NCBI GenBank assembly: GCA_963585895.1 | Contig: OY757904.1 | Coordinates: 1,663,907-1,727,906, forward strand | Reading direction: 5' to 3' | Source: Sepioteuthis lessoniana | Lineage: Eukaryota > Mollusca > Cephalopoda > Myopsida > Loliginidae | DNA length: 64,000 nt | In this document: positions 10,201 through 21,842 of the stretch, piece after piece | Layout: every line of letters begins with the position of its first letter | Numbering within the stretch: position 1 is the stretch's first letter | Position numbers and translations under genes: made by a program | Notes under the pieces: model-generated | Database searches by the model: none | What the model was told of the DNA's origin: nothing | Seen by the model: only the letters and a program-made list of their open reading frames with translations

Positions 10201-11127
10201 ATGAATAAAATAACATTCTACATAGTGACTCTTTTCTTTTCTTTTTCTTGTACACTTTCTTTGATTACTTCCAAACTGTCTAAATTTTCGACTTACTTGT
10301 CCAAAAAACTTTTTCGATTGATCAATCGATCAATTTCCATATTTTCTGGAAAATTGAAGCCTTTCTTTCGTTTTGGTCTTTAGGAAGGATTTTCGAGCTG
10401 CTTCTTTTTCAAACAACTCATATTTTATAAATAAACTAGAAGTGGTCTGCCAAGAAATACTTTTATGGTGTAGTAACTTTAAGTTCATTTTATAAGTAAA
10501 CTCATCTATACCGGTTCTCAAATCTCAAAAATATTTTATCCGATTGACTTAAGATAATTCTTCTCTGACTTTATTTTTTCCATTGATTTTACTTGATCCG
10601 GATTATATTTTTCTTAGAAAACAGTTAACGCCCTCATTTTTTTTTCTGATGCTCCACCCCACATCATATAATGGCTGTATCTAACTTCATCCTTTTACTG
10701 AAAATACTTTGCGTTTGGGCATATTTTTTGCTTCTCAATGCTAAATTCAGGAAAAATTTAAATTGAATTAAATAGTTAAATGAATTAAAGCGAGTATGTT
10801 TTCCCTCTTGTTATAATTTTATTCCGAATGATTCAACAAGGGAATTGAAAAGGCAAACTAACATTGTTATTTGAAAGAGCTGCATAAACTAGTTAGTTAC
10901 ATTGTTTTAAATTTGTGTTCATAAAGAATGTAATTTTGCTGCAAGTTTGAGTCTGCCATTGCAAACAAGAATTAAAAAAAAAAGAATTTTACCAAACGCA
11001 AACAAAAAAGATATTCGAAGAAAAGTCAAAGAAATGATTGTAACACTTGGAGACTAATACATATGAGAAAAGAATTCAAGTAAAGACAAGAAATATATAA
11101 TTTTCGTTGGCTCAAATATTTCTGAGT
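10201..11127. other. intergenic, nothing recognised
   Basis: AT-rich with short overlapping frames on both strands and no domain I can name. Confidence 0.5.
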
Positions 11128-11130
11128 AGT

Positions 11131-11184
<54 letters not shown>
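11128..11184. repeat. (TG)n microsatellite
   Basis: A long TG run; the histidine/threonine-rich frames on the other strand are artefacts. Confidence 0.95.
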
Positions 11185-11185
<1 letters not shown>

Positions 11186-11943
11186 TGAGAGAATAAAAGG
11201 CTGCTGGTGGTGGAAGATAAACTGCGTGTGTGATAAGAATAGTTTTCCATAAAAAAAGATATTTTTGTTTTTTCGATAAAACGATATTTTTGACAAAGCA
11301 AAGAGCCAGAGACTGGCAAATGGTAAAATTAGAATGTCCCCGTGTCCCCTTTGATTGTTTGAGGAGACGTCCTTCACCGAGTCTCCCTATTAATAAGTCG
11401 CCGCTGGGTGTGAGTGCCGGACCTTAATCCAGTTCATCAATTTCTACTGTCGAAGTCTGATATCTTTTCTTTCGTGTTACACGCTCAGTTGTCGCATTTT
11501 ATTTCTAATACGAAATCTGAGAATATAGATCGAGAGATGCTTTCAAATCCCCATCGTCATTTCACTGCTACAATTTTCTCTGATGTTCGATAGCTTCAAT
11601 TTGTTGAGATAGGAAACTAATTTCTAATTCAACTTTTTGCTCCATTTGGTGAATGTATTTAGAAAGAAAAACATTAGTTTTCTCATTTGCTTTGCACACA
11701 TGTAAGAATTCACTCTTATAATAATAATACGGTCAAAAGGGAATCTTTTTAAATAAAAGAATGAAGTTTCTGGTCTTCCTAATATGCGATTATATTTAAT
11801 ATACGTCAGTTAAAGTGGACCAATTAACGTTTTATAGTTAAAAACGTCTTCTTGTGAAGATCATTGTGTAATAAAAAAGGAAAATCTTTTTCGATAGTAA
11901 AAATCTTCCGTTTATTTTAAACTTATTAATAGACATAAGTAAA

Positions 11944-12200
11944 GTAAGTTAGCGACCATAGTCGAGGGTGACCCGAAGGCTCCCTTTTCGATAGCTACTA
12001 CACCAAGGTGTAGGGGAGGGCGCTACTCCATTCCCAGGATTGCTCCACTTTACCCTTGAACCGTACCTTATAATGCTGAGTGTTAAGCAAGGTGGTATCA
12101 AGTTCCATTTTTAAAGTCTTTGGTATGACTCGACCTGGGATTGAACCTAGGTCTCCCGGGCCATTGGCGAACACCCTAACCGCTGGGCCAATGTCCCGGT
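11944..12200 (-). mobile_element. tRNA-derived SINE, family 1, copy A
   Basis: Read on the minus strand, the element starts with a tRNA-like head: an A-box-like 'ttggcccagcggttag' and a B-box 'ggttcaatcccaggtcg'. It continues about 190 bp to 'gactatggtcgctaactta'. The copy at 20839-21081 differs from it at only about two positions over roughly 235 bp, and a third, more diverged copy is at 59851-60102. This near identity implies recent mobility. A SINE makes no protein and depends on a partner LINE. Confidence 0.85.
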
Positions 12201-12231
12201 ATGTGTTGTCTAAATTTCAGACACGAAGCTT

Positions 12232-12456
12232 GATGATTTTTATCAGTAAAAGTTTTCGGACTATTGTCTACGTCTTTATTATTTCTGTTTTTAAGTTTGA
12301 CTGTTGATAAAACAAGGCCTTTAAAGGCCTTGTTTTATCAACAGTTTTATCAATTGTCTGATGAAGGCCGGAGGATACAGCGGCCGAAACGTTGTGAAAA
12401 AAAAACACAATAGAGACGAAGACAATAGCCCGAAAACTCTTACTGATAAAAAACAG
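12232..12456. repeat. inverted repeat with perfect 46-bp palindrome and hammerhead-like core
   Basis: Outer arms: the reverse complement of 12235-12292 matches 12398-12456 ('gacaatag', 'cgaaaact', 'ttactgataaaaa'). At the centre, 12300-12345 is a perfect palindrome around 'aaggcctttaaaggcctt'. Between palindrome and right arm the plus strand has CUGAUGA (12358-12364), a GGCCG/CGGCC stem II and GAAAC (12386-12390). The residue at the cleavage position is G, which the hammerhead mechanism does not accept, so this copy is probably inactive. The style matches the terminal repeats of Penelope-like elements. Confidence 0.7.
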
Positions 12457-12888
12457 TCGATGTGGTTTATATTCTGATAGAAAAATATTATTCGATATAA
12501 ATTATTATTGATAATTTTATTAAATTTTTTGAATAAATAATTTATATTCTAGCCGATTCATAACGAATTCGTATGCTATTTTCATCTCATTTATATACAC
12601 AAAGTGATATCAATAAGTCGACAGCATAATTATGAAAAAGAGAAACAGTAATTTTACGTGACATATAAATATTTTTCATAAATCCTTTCTGGTTAATGCA
12701 TCTAATTAAGAGGAGAATCAACGTTTATAATTGGAAATCAAACATTTACGATTTCTGATGAAAAGTAACCTAAAATGAATTTTCCAACATCAAAACTAAA
12801 TTCAATTTTGATATATTATTTTTATTTTAAAACAATTACAACTTTAAATTTATGAATAAAAACAAAAAAAAATATGGGAGAAAAGAAT
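12457..12888. other. intergenic, nothing recognised
   Basis: AT-rich spacer between the inverted repeat and the satellite. Confidence 0.5.
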
Positions 12889-12889
12889 A

Positions 12890-14884
12890 GGGAGGAAAAG
12901 AAAGAGAAGAGAAGATAAGAAATCAAGGAAGAAGATTAGAAGGGACAAAGGAAAAGAAGGGAAGAGATCAAGGAAGAAGATTAGAAGGGACAAAGGAAAA
13001 GAAGGGAAGAGATCAAGGATAAAGATTAGAAGGGACAAAGGAAAAGAAGGGAAGAGATCAAGGATAAAGATTAGAAGGGACAAAGGAAAAGAAGGGAAGA
13101 GATCAAGGAAGAAGATTAGAAGGGACAAAGGAAAAGAAGGGAAGAGATCAAGGATAAAGATTAGAAGGGACAAAGGAAAAGAAGGGAAGAGATCAAGGAA
13201 GAAGATTAGAAGGGACAAAGGAAAAGAAGGGAAGAGATCAAGGATAAAGATTAGAAGGGACAAAGGAAAAGAAGGGAAGAGATCAAGGAAGAAGATTAGA
13301 AGGGACAAAGGAAAAGAAGGGAAGAGATCAAGGATAAAGATTAGAAGGGACAAAGGAAAAGAAGGGAAGAGATCAAGGAAGAAGATTAGAAGGGACAAAG
13401 GAAAAGAAGGGAAGAGATCAAGGATAAAGATTAGAAGGGACAAAGGAAAAGAAGGGAAGAGATCAAGGAAGAAGATTAGAAGGGACAAAGGAAAAGAAGG
13501 GAAGAGATCAAGGAAGAAGATTAGAAGGGACAAAGGAAAAGAAGGGAAGAGATCAAGGATAAAGATTAGAAGGGACAAAGGAAAAGAAGGGAAGAGATCA
13601 AGGAAGAAGATTAGAAGGGACAAAGGAAAAGAAGGGAAGAGATCATGGAAGAAGATTAGAAGGGACAAAGGAAAAGAAGGGAAGAGATCAAGGAAGAAGA
13701 TTAGAAGGGACAAAGGAAAAGAAGGGAAGAGATCAAGGATAAAGATTAGAAGGGACAAAGGAAAAGAAGGGAAGAGATCAAGGAAGAAGATTAGAAGGGA
13801 CAAAGGAAAAGAAGGGAAGATATCAAGGATAAAGATTAGAAGGGACAAAGGAAAAGAAGGGAAGAGATCAAGGAATAAGATTAGAAGGGACAAAGGAAAA
13901 GAAGGGAAGAGATCAAGGATAAAGATTAGAAGGGACAAAGGAAAAGAAGGAAAGAGATAAAGGAAGAAGATTAGAAGGGACAAAGGAAAAGAAGGGAAGA
14001 GATCAAGGATAAAGATTAGAAGGGACAAAGGAAAAGAAGGGAAGATATCAAGGATAAAGATTAGAAGGGACAAAGGAAAAGAAGGGAAGAGATCAAGGAA
14101 GAAGATTAGAAGGGACAAAGGAAAAGAAGGGAAGAGATCAAGGATAAAGATTAGAAGGGACAAAGGAAAAGAAGGGAAGAGATCAAGGAAGAAGATTAGA
14201 AGGGACAAAGGAAAAGAAGGGAAGAGATCAAGGATAAAGATTAGAAGGGATAAAGGAAAAGAAGGGAAGAGATCAAGGAATAAGATTAGAAGGGACAAAG
14301 GAAAAGAAGGGAAGAGATCAAGGAAGAAGATTAGAAGGGACAAAGGAAAAGAAGGAAAGAGATCAAGGATAAAGATTAGAAGGGACAAAGGAAAAGAAGG
14401 GAAGAGATCAAGGAAAAAGATTAGAAGGGACAAAGGAAAAGAAGGGAAGAGATCAAGGATAAAGATTAGAAGGGACAAAGGAAAAGAAGGGAAGAGATCA
14501 AGGAAGAAGATTAGAAGGGACAAAGGAAAAGAAGGGAAGAGATCAAGGATAAAGATTAGAAGGGACAAAGGAAAAGAAGGGAAGAGATCAAGGATAAAGA
14601 TTAGAAGGGACAAAGGAAAAGAAGGGAAGAGATCAAGGAAGAAGATTAGAAGGGACAAAGGAAAAGAAGGGAAGAGATCAAGGATAAAGATTAGAAGGGA
14701 CAAAGGAAAAGAAGGGAAGAGATCAAGGAAGAAGATTAGAAGGGACAGAGGAAAAGAAGGGAAGAGATCAAGGATAAAGATTAGAAGGGATAAAGGAAAA
14801 GAAGGGAAGAGATCAAGGAATAAGATTAGAAGGGACAAAGGAAAAGAAGGGAAGAGATCAAGGATAAAGATTAGAAGGGACAAA
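12890..14884. repeat. purine-rich satellite, 45-bp unit, about 43 copies
   Basis: The unit contains 'gggacaaaggaaaagaaggg' and 'agagatcaagga', and its length holds at 45 bp across the array. Two variants, 'aaggaagaag' and 'aaggataaag', alternate through most of the array, giving a 90-bp higher-order unit with a few register breaks. Because 45 is divisible by three and the unit lacks stops in one antisense frame, a 914-codon minus-strand frame runs through (repeating FPSFPLSLL). I see no reason to treat it as a gene. Copies differ by single substitutions only, so the array is homogenised and recent. Confidence 0.95.
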
Positions 14885-15293
14885 AATGAGCAATAAAGAC
14901 AAGAGATGAGAAAAGCAGAAGAAGGAGGAGGAGGAGGAGGAGAAGAAGAAGAAAGAAGAGACAAGAGATGAGAAAAGCAGAAGAAAGAGGAGGAGGAGGA
15001 GAAGAAGAAGAAAGAAGAGACAAGAGATGAGAAAAGCAGAAGAAAGAGGAGGAGGAGGAGGAGAAGAAGAAGAAAGAAGAGACAAGAGATGAGAAAAGCA
15101 GAAGAAAGAGGAGGAGGAGGAGAAGAAGAAGAAAGAAGAGACAAGAGATGAGAAAAGCAGAAGAAGGAGGAGGAGGAGAAGAAGAAAGAAAAAAAAAGAA
15201 GAGACAAGAGATGAGAAAAGCAGAAGAAAGAGGAGGAGGAGGAGAAGAAGAAGAAAGAAGAGACAAGAGATGAGAAAAGCAGAAGAAGGAGGA

Positions 15294-15328
<35 letters not shown>

Positions 15329-16512
15329 AGAAGAAGAAAGAAGAGACAAGAGATGAGAAAAGCAGAAGAAAGAGGAGGAGGAGGAGAAGAAGAAGAAAGA
15401 AGAGACAAGAGATGAGAAAAGCAGAAGAAAGAGGAGGAGGAGGAGGAGAAGAAGAAGAAAGAAGAGACAAGAGATGAGAAAAGCAGAAGAAAGAGGAGGA
15501 GGAGGAGGAGAAGAAGAAGAAAGAAGAGACAAGAGATGAGAAAAGCAGAAGAAGGAGGAGGGGGAGGAGAAGAAGAAGAAGAAAGAAGAGACAAGAGACG
15601 AGAAAAGCAGAAGAAGGAGGAGGAGGAGAAGAAGAAAGAAAAAAAAGAAGAGACAAGAGATCAGAAAAGCAGTAAGTAGGGGGAGGCGGGGGCGGAAGAG
15701 ATGTAGACAAGAGATCAGAAAAACAGTTAAAAAGAGGAGGCGGAGGAGACAAGCGATCAGAAAAGAAGAAGGCGGAGGCGGAGGAGGAAGAGAAGGGAAA
15801 CAAGAGATCAATAAAGCAGTAAGAAGGCAGAGGCAGAGGAAGAGGAGACAAGAGATAAGAAAAGAAATAAGAAGGAGGAGACGGAGGAGAAAAAAGAGGA
15901 GACAGTAAGAAGGAGGAGGCGAAGGAGAACACAAAAATCAATGAGAAGGAGGAAGAGGAGGAGGAGGAAGAGGAAACAAGAGATCAGAAAAGCAATAAGA
16001 AGGAGGAGGAGACAAGAGATCAGAAAAGCAGTAAGCAAGAGGAGGCGGAGGAGAAGAAGGAGGAGACAAGAGATCAGAAAATAAGTAAGATGGAGGAGGT
16101 AGAGGAGGAGGAGACAAGAGATCAAAAAAGCAGTAAGAAGGAGGAGACAAGAGATCAGAAAAGCAGTGAGAAGGAGGAGGAGGAAACAAGAGATCAGAAA
16201 AGCAGTAAGAAGGAGGAGGTGGGGGAGAAGAAGGAGGAGAAGAGATCAGAATAGAAGTAAGAAGGAAGAGGCAGAGGAGGAGGAGATAAGAGATCACAAA
16301 AAGCAATTAGCGGGAGGAGGCTGAGGAGGAAGGTGAGGAAACAAGAAATCAGAAAAGCAGTAAGAAAGAAGATGCAGAGGAGGAGACAAGAGATTAGAAA
16401 AGCAGTAAGAAGGAGGAGGCGGTCGAGTAGGAGGAGACAAAAGATCAGAAAAGCAGTAAGTAGTAGGAGGAGGAGGAGACAAGAGAAAAGAAAGGAAGAT
16501 AAGAGATTACAG
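14885..16512. repeat. GGA/GAA-rich tandem array, about 45-70 bp units
   Basis: The units share the core 'gacaagagat' then 'agaaaagcag' and are separated by GGA/GAA/GGC runs of varying length. The first part (14885-15660) has fairly uniform units of about 57-66 bp. The rest is more diverged and gains 'ggcggagg'. The core resembles 'agagatcaagga' with 'gattagaaggga' of the neighbouring array, so the two arrays may share an ancestor. One strand is almost pure purine over 3.6 kb. All long frames here are artefacts. Confidence 0.9.
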
Positions 16513-17334
16513 ATGAGTAAAAAAAAATGAAATATATTCAATGTGTCTACGCGGACTTTTTTTTTGCTGATGTTTCAACCCTGAACGTTTTGCCGTGCTT
16601 TGTTTTAAAAACGAAAATGACTTTCTAAATGTAATTTTAAATGAAATACAATCATATATAAATTTAATGTAATGTACGTTAATCTATGCGCCTATGCTTG
16701 TTGCTTTGTGGTGTATTAATAGTTTTTAACTTTTTACACTTTTTCTTTTTTTCTTGCTATCTGTTTTTTATCAAAATGTAGAAATTTTGCATAAATATTA
16801 AACAATGGAATATAATTGTGGTGGTTTTTTTTTTTAACCTTTTTCATAGAATTCTTGTAAACAACGTTTTATAACATTTTTTGTAAGAAAAATGCATGTT
16901 AACCCATTTGTCTTTTAAAAGATGAACGGGAGTTAGCTTTAAAAGGTTTCTTTTTCATAGGTTAATGTATATTTCATTAGACTTATATATTATGAATGTA
17001 TTTCATCTTAGATTATATCTCGTAAGTCATTTTCATTGTGATAGAAAAGTCGAAAATATCAAAATGTAAAAGACAAGCCCTTCAAAATAGTCTCAATGGG
17101 ATTCAAAATACTAATTGATCTGATCACCTTTAAAACTCTTTTTCTTTTCATATGGTGTCCACAAATTTTACCATTAAGATAATTTAAAAAGTTACACAAA
17201 GATTTAGACTTAATTAGCATGTAGGTTACTACATTTCCACGAACCTACGTTTCACCAAGAGACTGCCGATCAAGAAGTATGAAGAATTGGCATTGAATTG
17301 TCTAGAAGGGTAAGGGCGTAAGGAGGGGGCATAA
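16513..17334. other. intergenic, nothing recognised
   Basis: AT-rich with homopolymer T runs and no element signature. Confidence 0.5.
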
Positions 17335-17475
17335 AAAAATACGATGGTGCAACGTCACACTGTATCGAAAGAAGAATTTCAGAGATGGTTGGAAAAGCTA
17401 AATGTGTTGAATGCTAAGGGGACTATTCTGAAGTAAATCAACGTTTCATTCATTGTTCATTTCGGTTTCAGTCTT
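17335..17475 (+). pseudogene. possible mariner transposase C-terminus relic
   Basis: Codons read 'SKEEFQRWLEKLNVLNAKG' and then, after a stop, 'INVSFI'. This resembles the mariner C-terminal block (…FQ..LE..NKC…AKGDYFEGD.INVSF). No terminal repeats identified; too short for firm placement. Confidence 0.35.
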
Positions 17476-17492
17476 GATACTCACTGAACGCT

Positions 17493-17493
17493 T

Positions 17494-17559
<66 letters not shown>
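17493..17559. repeat. (CA)n(TA)n(TG)n palindromic microsatellite
   Basis: About 25 bp of CA, a short TA centre and about 35 bp of TG form a self-complementary hairpin. Confidence 0.95.
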
Positions 17560-18196
17560 CAACAAGTGTTTAGTAGTCTTTTCTTTTTACGAATCCCTTA
17601 CTACAAATGACATTTAATTAAATATTTACCTTACGAATCGAATACAAAGTCATCAATTAGCAACTTGCTAAACAACCTCAATGTGTTTGCTACATAGACC
17701 GCAGGGAGTTTGGCGATTATTGTTACTAATCAGTGTAAATACTTGGTTGGCTATCTTTCAAAAGACAATGAAGGCAACTAAGTTTAGCAGCATTCCTAGC
17801 TGGAGAATTTAATTCGGCCGCCAAACGTCTCTCACCCGCTGCTGTCTCCCTTTGAGCACATAGAAACTCACCGTTTGTCTGTATGTTCAATAAATGATTG
17901 AGGTTTGCAAGAAATTTATCTTCAAGTGAACAGTGTCTTTTATTCGACCAATTAGTGGCCTAACAAGTTCTTTTTGTTGGTGGCAGACAATCAGCTTGGA
18001 TAAAGTATTGGAGTTGCGTAGGCACAGTAGAGAACATTTTGTAACACCTAGAGAGAGGGGGGGAAGGTACAATCGGTAGAAGAGGGGAAAGGAATGAGTT
18101 TGGAAAGAAAACAATGTTACAGACATAGCTGATAAAATTTAGGAAACCATATCAGCTTATTGGATTTCACCATGGAGCAGAGGCTTTGAAAAACAG

Positions 18197-18253
<57 letters not shown>

Positions 18254-20796
18254 CTGAAGTACCTGTTTACACTGATTTACAAGAGTTGAGTTGCAGCTGT
18301 TTATAATGACTGTAATTTGCTTCCTTAATACTGCTGGTAAGCAAGTAAGTGTTGTTTCCATTACTTATGTAAATACTATTGGATATATAGAATGCAGAAA
18401 AGTCTTAGAAAAAGGTTATTAGACTTAATTAAGCAATGTTATTAAGTAATAATTTTGCTTATTCAGACAACGTATATATCTAAATTGAATAATTAGCAAT
18501 TTAGAATAACAAATATTTCTCCAATTTTTTTGTTTAAAAACTTTAATTCTGTGTGATTATTAATGTCTTTCAGCAACATAATTTCAAGCTGGTTACATAT
18601 CTCAGTTAAAGATTCCCTCTCGATAAGAACCTAGCTTTTCTATGAAGAACAATTGTTTTACGCAAAGCTCTTTTCCTGGGTCGAATACATATACACGACA
18701 AATTTGTTAACATTAAATGAAACCGTTCAGCTGTCTATAGGGAACAGAAAAACAAACTTTTGTTTCATATATTAATATAGATATTTACATATTAAATAAT
18801 TAAGAAACCTGTTACCATTGAAATTGTTCTGCATCGTATGCTTTATGATTGAGGTCTTCGCTCAGATAAATTCTCATTACAAAACTTTCACAAAATGCTT
18901 GAAAGGTGATCAAGTGCTCATGTGTTTTTTATGCATGAATATTCTTGTAAGCTTTTGAATGTTTAATTGTTCATTTTATACTTTTAATATATGCATGGCA
19001 CAGCATATAAAAAAGTAATATAGGCCTACATGATGATACGTTTACATAAATGTTCAGGTATAGGGCACCTGCTGTAGATTAGATGTCACCGAACAGCACG
19101 ATGGCCACAACGTCATGGAGTCTCATCCTTGTGATAGTTAACAAGCTGTTTACGCCGACAATTATCAAACTTTGATCTTGAGTAACAATTATTATGGCCC
19201 AGTCTTAGTTTTTTTTATGGATAATCTCTCAATATTTGTTGTTTTCTGTGATCATAGCTCTCCTGAAATTTTGAATCTTTTGTTTGTTGGGTTCTCTTCG
19301 ACTTTCCGTTTTAAAAACATCATAATTGACAACTATTAACTTGAAAAGGTTTTACTTGTTTATCAATCATGAAAAATTGTTAGCTGCAGCCACAGCAAAA
19401 GGAAAATATCTATTTCTGCTTCTCTACTTCCTTCTCTCCTCCTTTTCTTCATAAATTTTTCCAAAAAAGAGTTCCCAAACCAAGAGGAGACAACTTAAAA
19501 CAAAGAGAAACGGCTTCAAATATTTGAATTGTAACAGTTAGTATATTATGATATTTCCATTTAAAAGAAAACATATTTTGTCTAATAAAAGGAATTAAAT
19601 CCAGGTATAACTGTGCGTTCTTTACTAGAAATTAATACACATTTCGTATCTGCGTTCAGTTCTCTGAAAGAATGTTTACAAGGATCCAACAATCTGCATT
19701 GATTGAGAATACATAATGTACCTCCTCCTTACAAAGATCAAGAAAAAAATTAAATAATGAAGTGGTGTTATCTGAAAAGATAAAGAAAAGCACTTGTATG
19801 TCTAAAAACGGAATAAATCACAAGTACTCAATAACAAATTAGCGTTAAAACAATATTTATTGACTCATGTTAAAAACAACGACAAGTAAAAACTAGATTT
19901 ATAATGAAAATATATGTAGCAAGTTACATTACTTTTCGGGTTACATTGAACGAACAACGACGAAAAAATAATGTATTCGCATTGGCTTAAATTTATAGAG
20001 TTAGATAAACGCGCCAGAATTAATTTTGATTGATGTCGATGGGTAAAATCTGTGTTCCGTTTAAGAATTGCTTTTATCATTGTTACCAATTATAATTTCC
20101 ATGAAATGAATACTCTGAATTCTGTGAGAAAAAATCGTTCGAAAGGGTGATATCAATTTAATATTTTTTTTTGTTTATGAGATAAATTAGTTTGATATAA
20201 TCAAAGATACCTTTATTAATATAAACAGAAGTTAATATTCCCGTTACCTTTTTGTACAAAGCGTGAGATACATTTCTGATTTACAAGACATTTGACGTAT
20301 AAATTGCAAATATTTAGTGAAGCTATGGAAACCTTTTCAAATGGGTAACTGTTGAATATCTCATGAAAATATCCGTAGAAATGAATATTATCATACAAAA
20401 ACAACCAAAAATTATTCATATGAAGCAAGGTCAAAAGAGGAATTGAAGAACCTCCCTAAATTTCGAATCAGATTTTCTGTGATTAACACAATTACAATTG
20501 AAGAATTTTCAACACAATTACAATTGAAGAATTTTTTCCAGAAAAATGATGAATTTCGTTTTTCTGCTTTATTTCAAATTCTCCCAAATATCAAGTTATT
20601 CTAAAAAATGTTAGAAAAGGGAACTTGTGATATTTCATACTTTATATCTATTTGTCTTTTGAGATAAATTCAGAGATTTGCAATTAAAATATCAAAGCTC
20701 TAAATTTTGGAAGTCTTAATAAATATAAAAAGGTCGGTGAAATTTGTTGAATGCATTTTGTAATCTTTTACTGACATTTCAAAAGGTGAAAACAAT
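17560..20796. other. long intergenic stretch, no gene or element recognised
   Basis: Contains a (TA)n run at 18199-18250 and a 26-bp tandem duplication at about 20485-20537 ('acaattacaattgaagaat'). Frames are short and AT-driven. Confidence 0.5.
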
Positions 20797-20839
<43 letters not shown>

Positions 20840-21081
20840 GTAAGTTAGCGACCATAGTCGAGGGTGACCCGAAGGCTCCCTTTTCGATAGCTACTACACC
20901 AAGGTGTAGGGGAGGGCGCTACTCCATTCCCAGGATTGCTCCACTTTACCCTTGAACCGTACCTTATAATGCTGAGTGTTAAGCAAGGTGGTATCAAGTT
21001 CCATTTTTAAAGTCTTTGGTATGACTCGACCTGGGATTGAACCCAGGTCTCCCGGGCCATTGGCGAACACTCTAACCGCTG
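20797..21081 (-). mobile_element. tRNA-derived SINE, family 1, copy B with microsatellite tail
   Basis: Near identical to copy A at 11944. The (ATA)n run at 20797-20838 is its 3' tail, (TTA)n in SINE sense. The 5' end at about 21081 is cut short, just upstream of the A box, and joins an antisense LINE fragment. Confidence 0.85.
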
Positions 21082-21190
21082 AGTGTCTACCCAGTCATGT
21101 CTAGTGTTATACTCCTCTGTGCTAATTTGCTGCATTCGCTTATTATGTGATTGACGTCTCTGTCATCGAATAACCTACAGCAGATGTAGT
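21082..21190 (-). mobile_element. short antisense R2-type LINE piece, left arm of inverted repeat
   Basis: 'gctgcattcgcttattatgt' and 'gtctctgtcat' are the reverse complement of the zinc-knuckle segment ('GDRDETINHII...') at the start of the next copy. Together they form an inverted duplication with a short spacer (about 21087-21165 with 21195-21290). Confidence 0.75.
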
Positions 21191-21842
21191 TTATGTGACA
21201 GAGACGAAACGATCAATTATATTATAAGCGAATGCAGCAAATCAACACAGAAGAGTTTAAAACTAGACATGACAGGGTGGGCAAGGGGATTCACAAGGAA
21301 TTGTGCAAGAAGTTTGACTATACGAACAAATGGTATATGCACAACCCAATATCTGTCCTGGAGAATGAGATACACAAACTCCTCTGGGATTTTGAGATAC
21401 CGACGGATCACCTAATCTCGGCCCGATGACCAAACGTAATAATAATCAATTAAAAAAAGGGGGAACTTGCCGGATTCTGAACTTTGCTGTCTTGGCTGAC
21501 CACCGAGAAAAACTGAAAGAAAGTAAAAAGAAATATAAGTACTTAGACCTAGCTTGAGAATTGGAAAAAACTGTCGAATATGAAAGTGACGATTATAACA
21601 ATTGTAATTGGTGCTTTTGGTAAAATCACCCAAGGATTAATACAAGGACTGGAGTATTTGCAAATAATAGGACGGGAGAAAACCATCCAAGCTACAGCAT
21701 TATTGAGGTCGCCCAGAATACTGAAAAGAGTCCTGGAGACTTGAGGAGACTTACTGTCACTCAAACTCCAGTGAGAAACCATCAGCTTACGCTAGTGTGA
21801 AAACACGAAAAGAAGTAAATAATAATAATAGTAATAATAATG
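21191..21842 (+). mobile_element. R2/NeSL-type LINE 3' region
   Basis: Starts in the zinc-knuckle region and reads 'FKTRHDRVGKGIHKELCKKF', 'WYMHNPISVLENEIHKLLW', 'DFEIPTDHLISAR'. After a stop come the endonuclease segment ('NVIIIN') and 'MKVTIITIVIGAFGKITQG'. It ends at 'ctccagtgagaaaccatc' followed by an (AAT)n tail at 21818-21842. An uninterrupted 65-codon stretch (21232-21429) shows moderate preservation. Confidence 0.85.

Noticed and set aside
12850-15594. 914-codon open frame on the minus strand (repeating FPSFPLSLL) and overlapping long frames to 16.5 kb
   Set aside because: Produced by a satellite whose unit length is a multiple of three and lacks stops; no start context, domain or varied composition.
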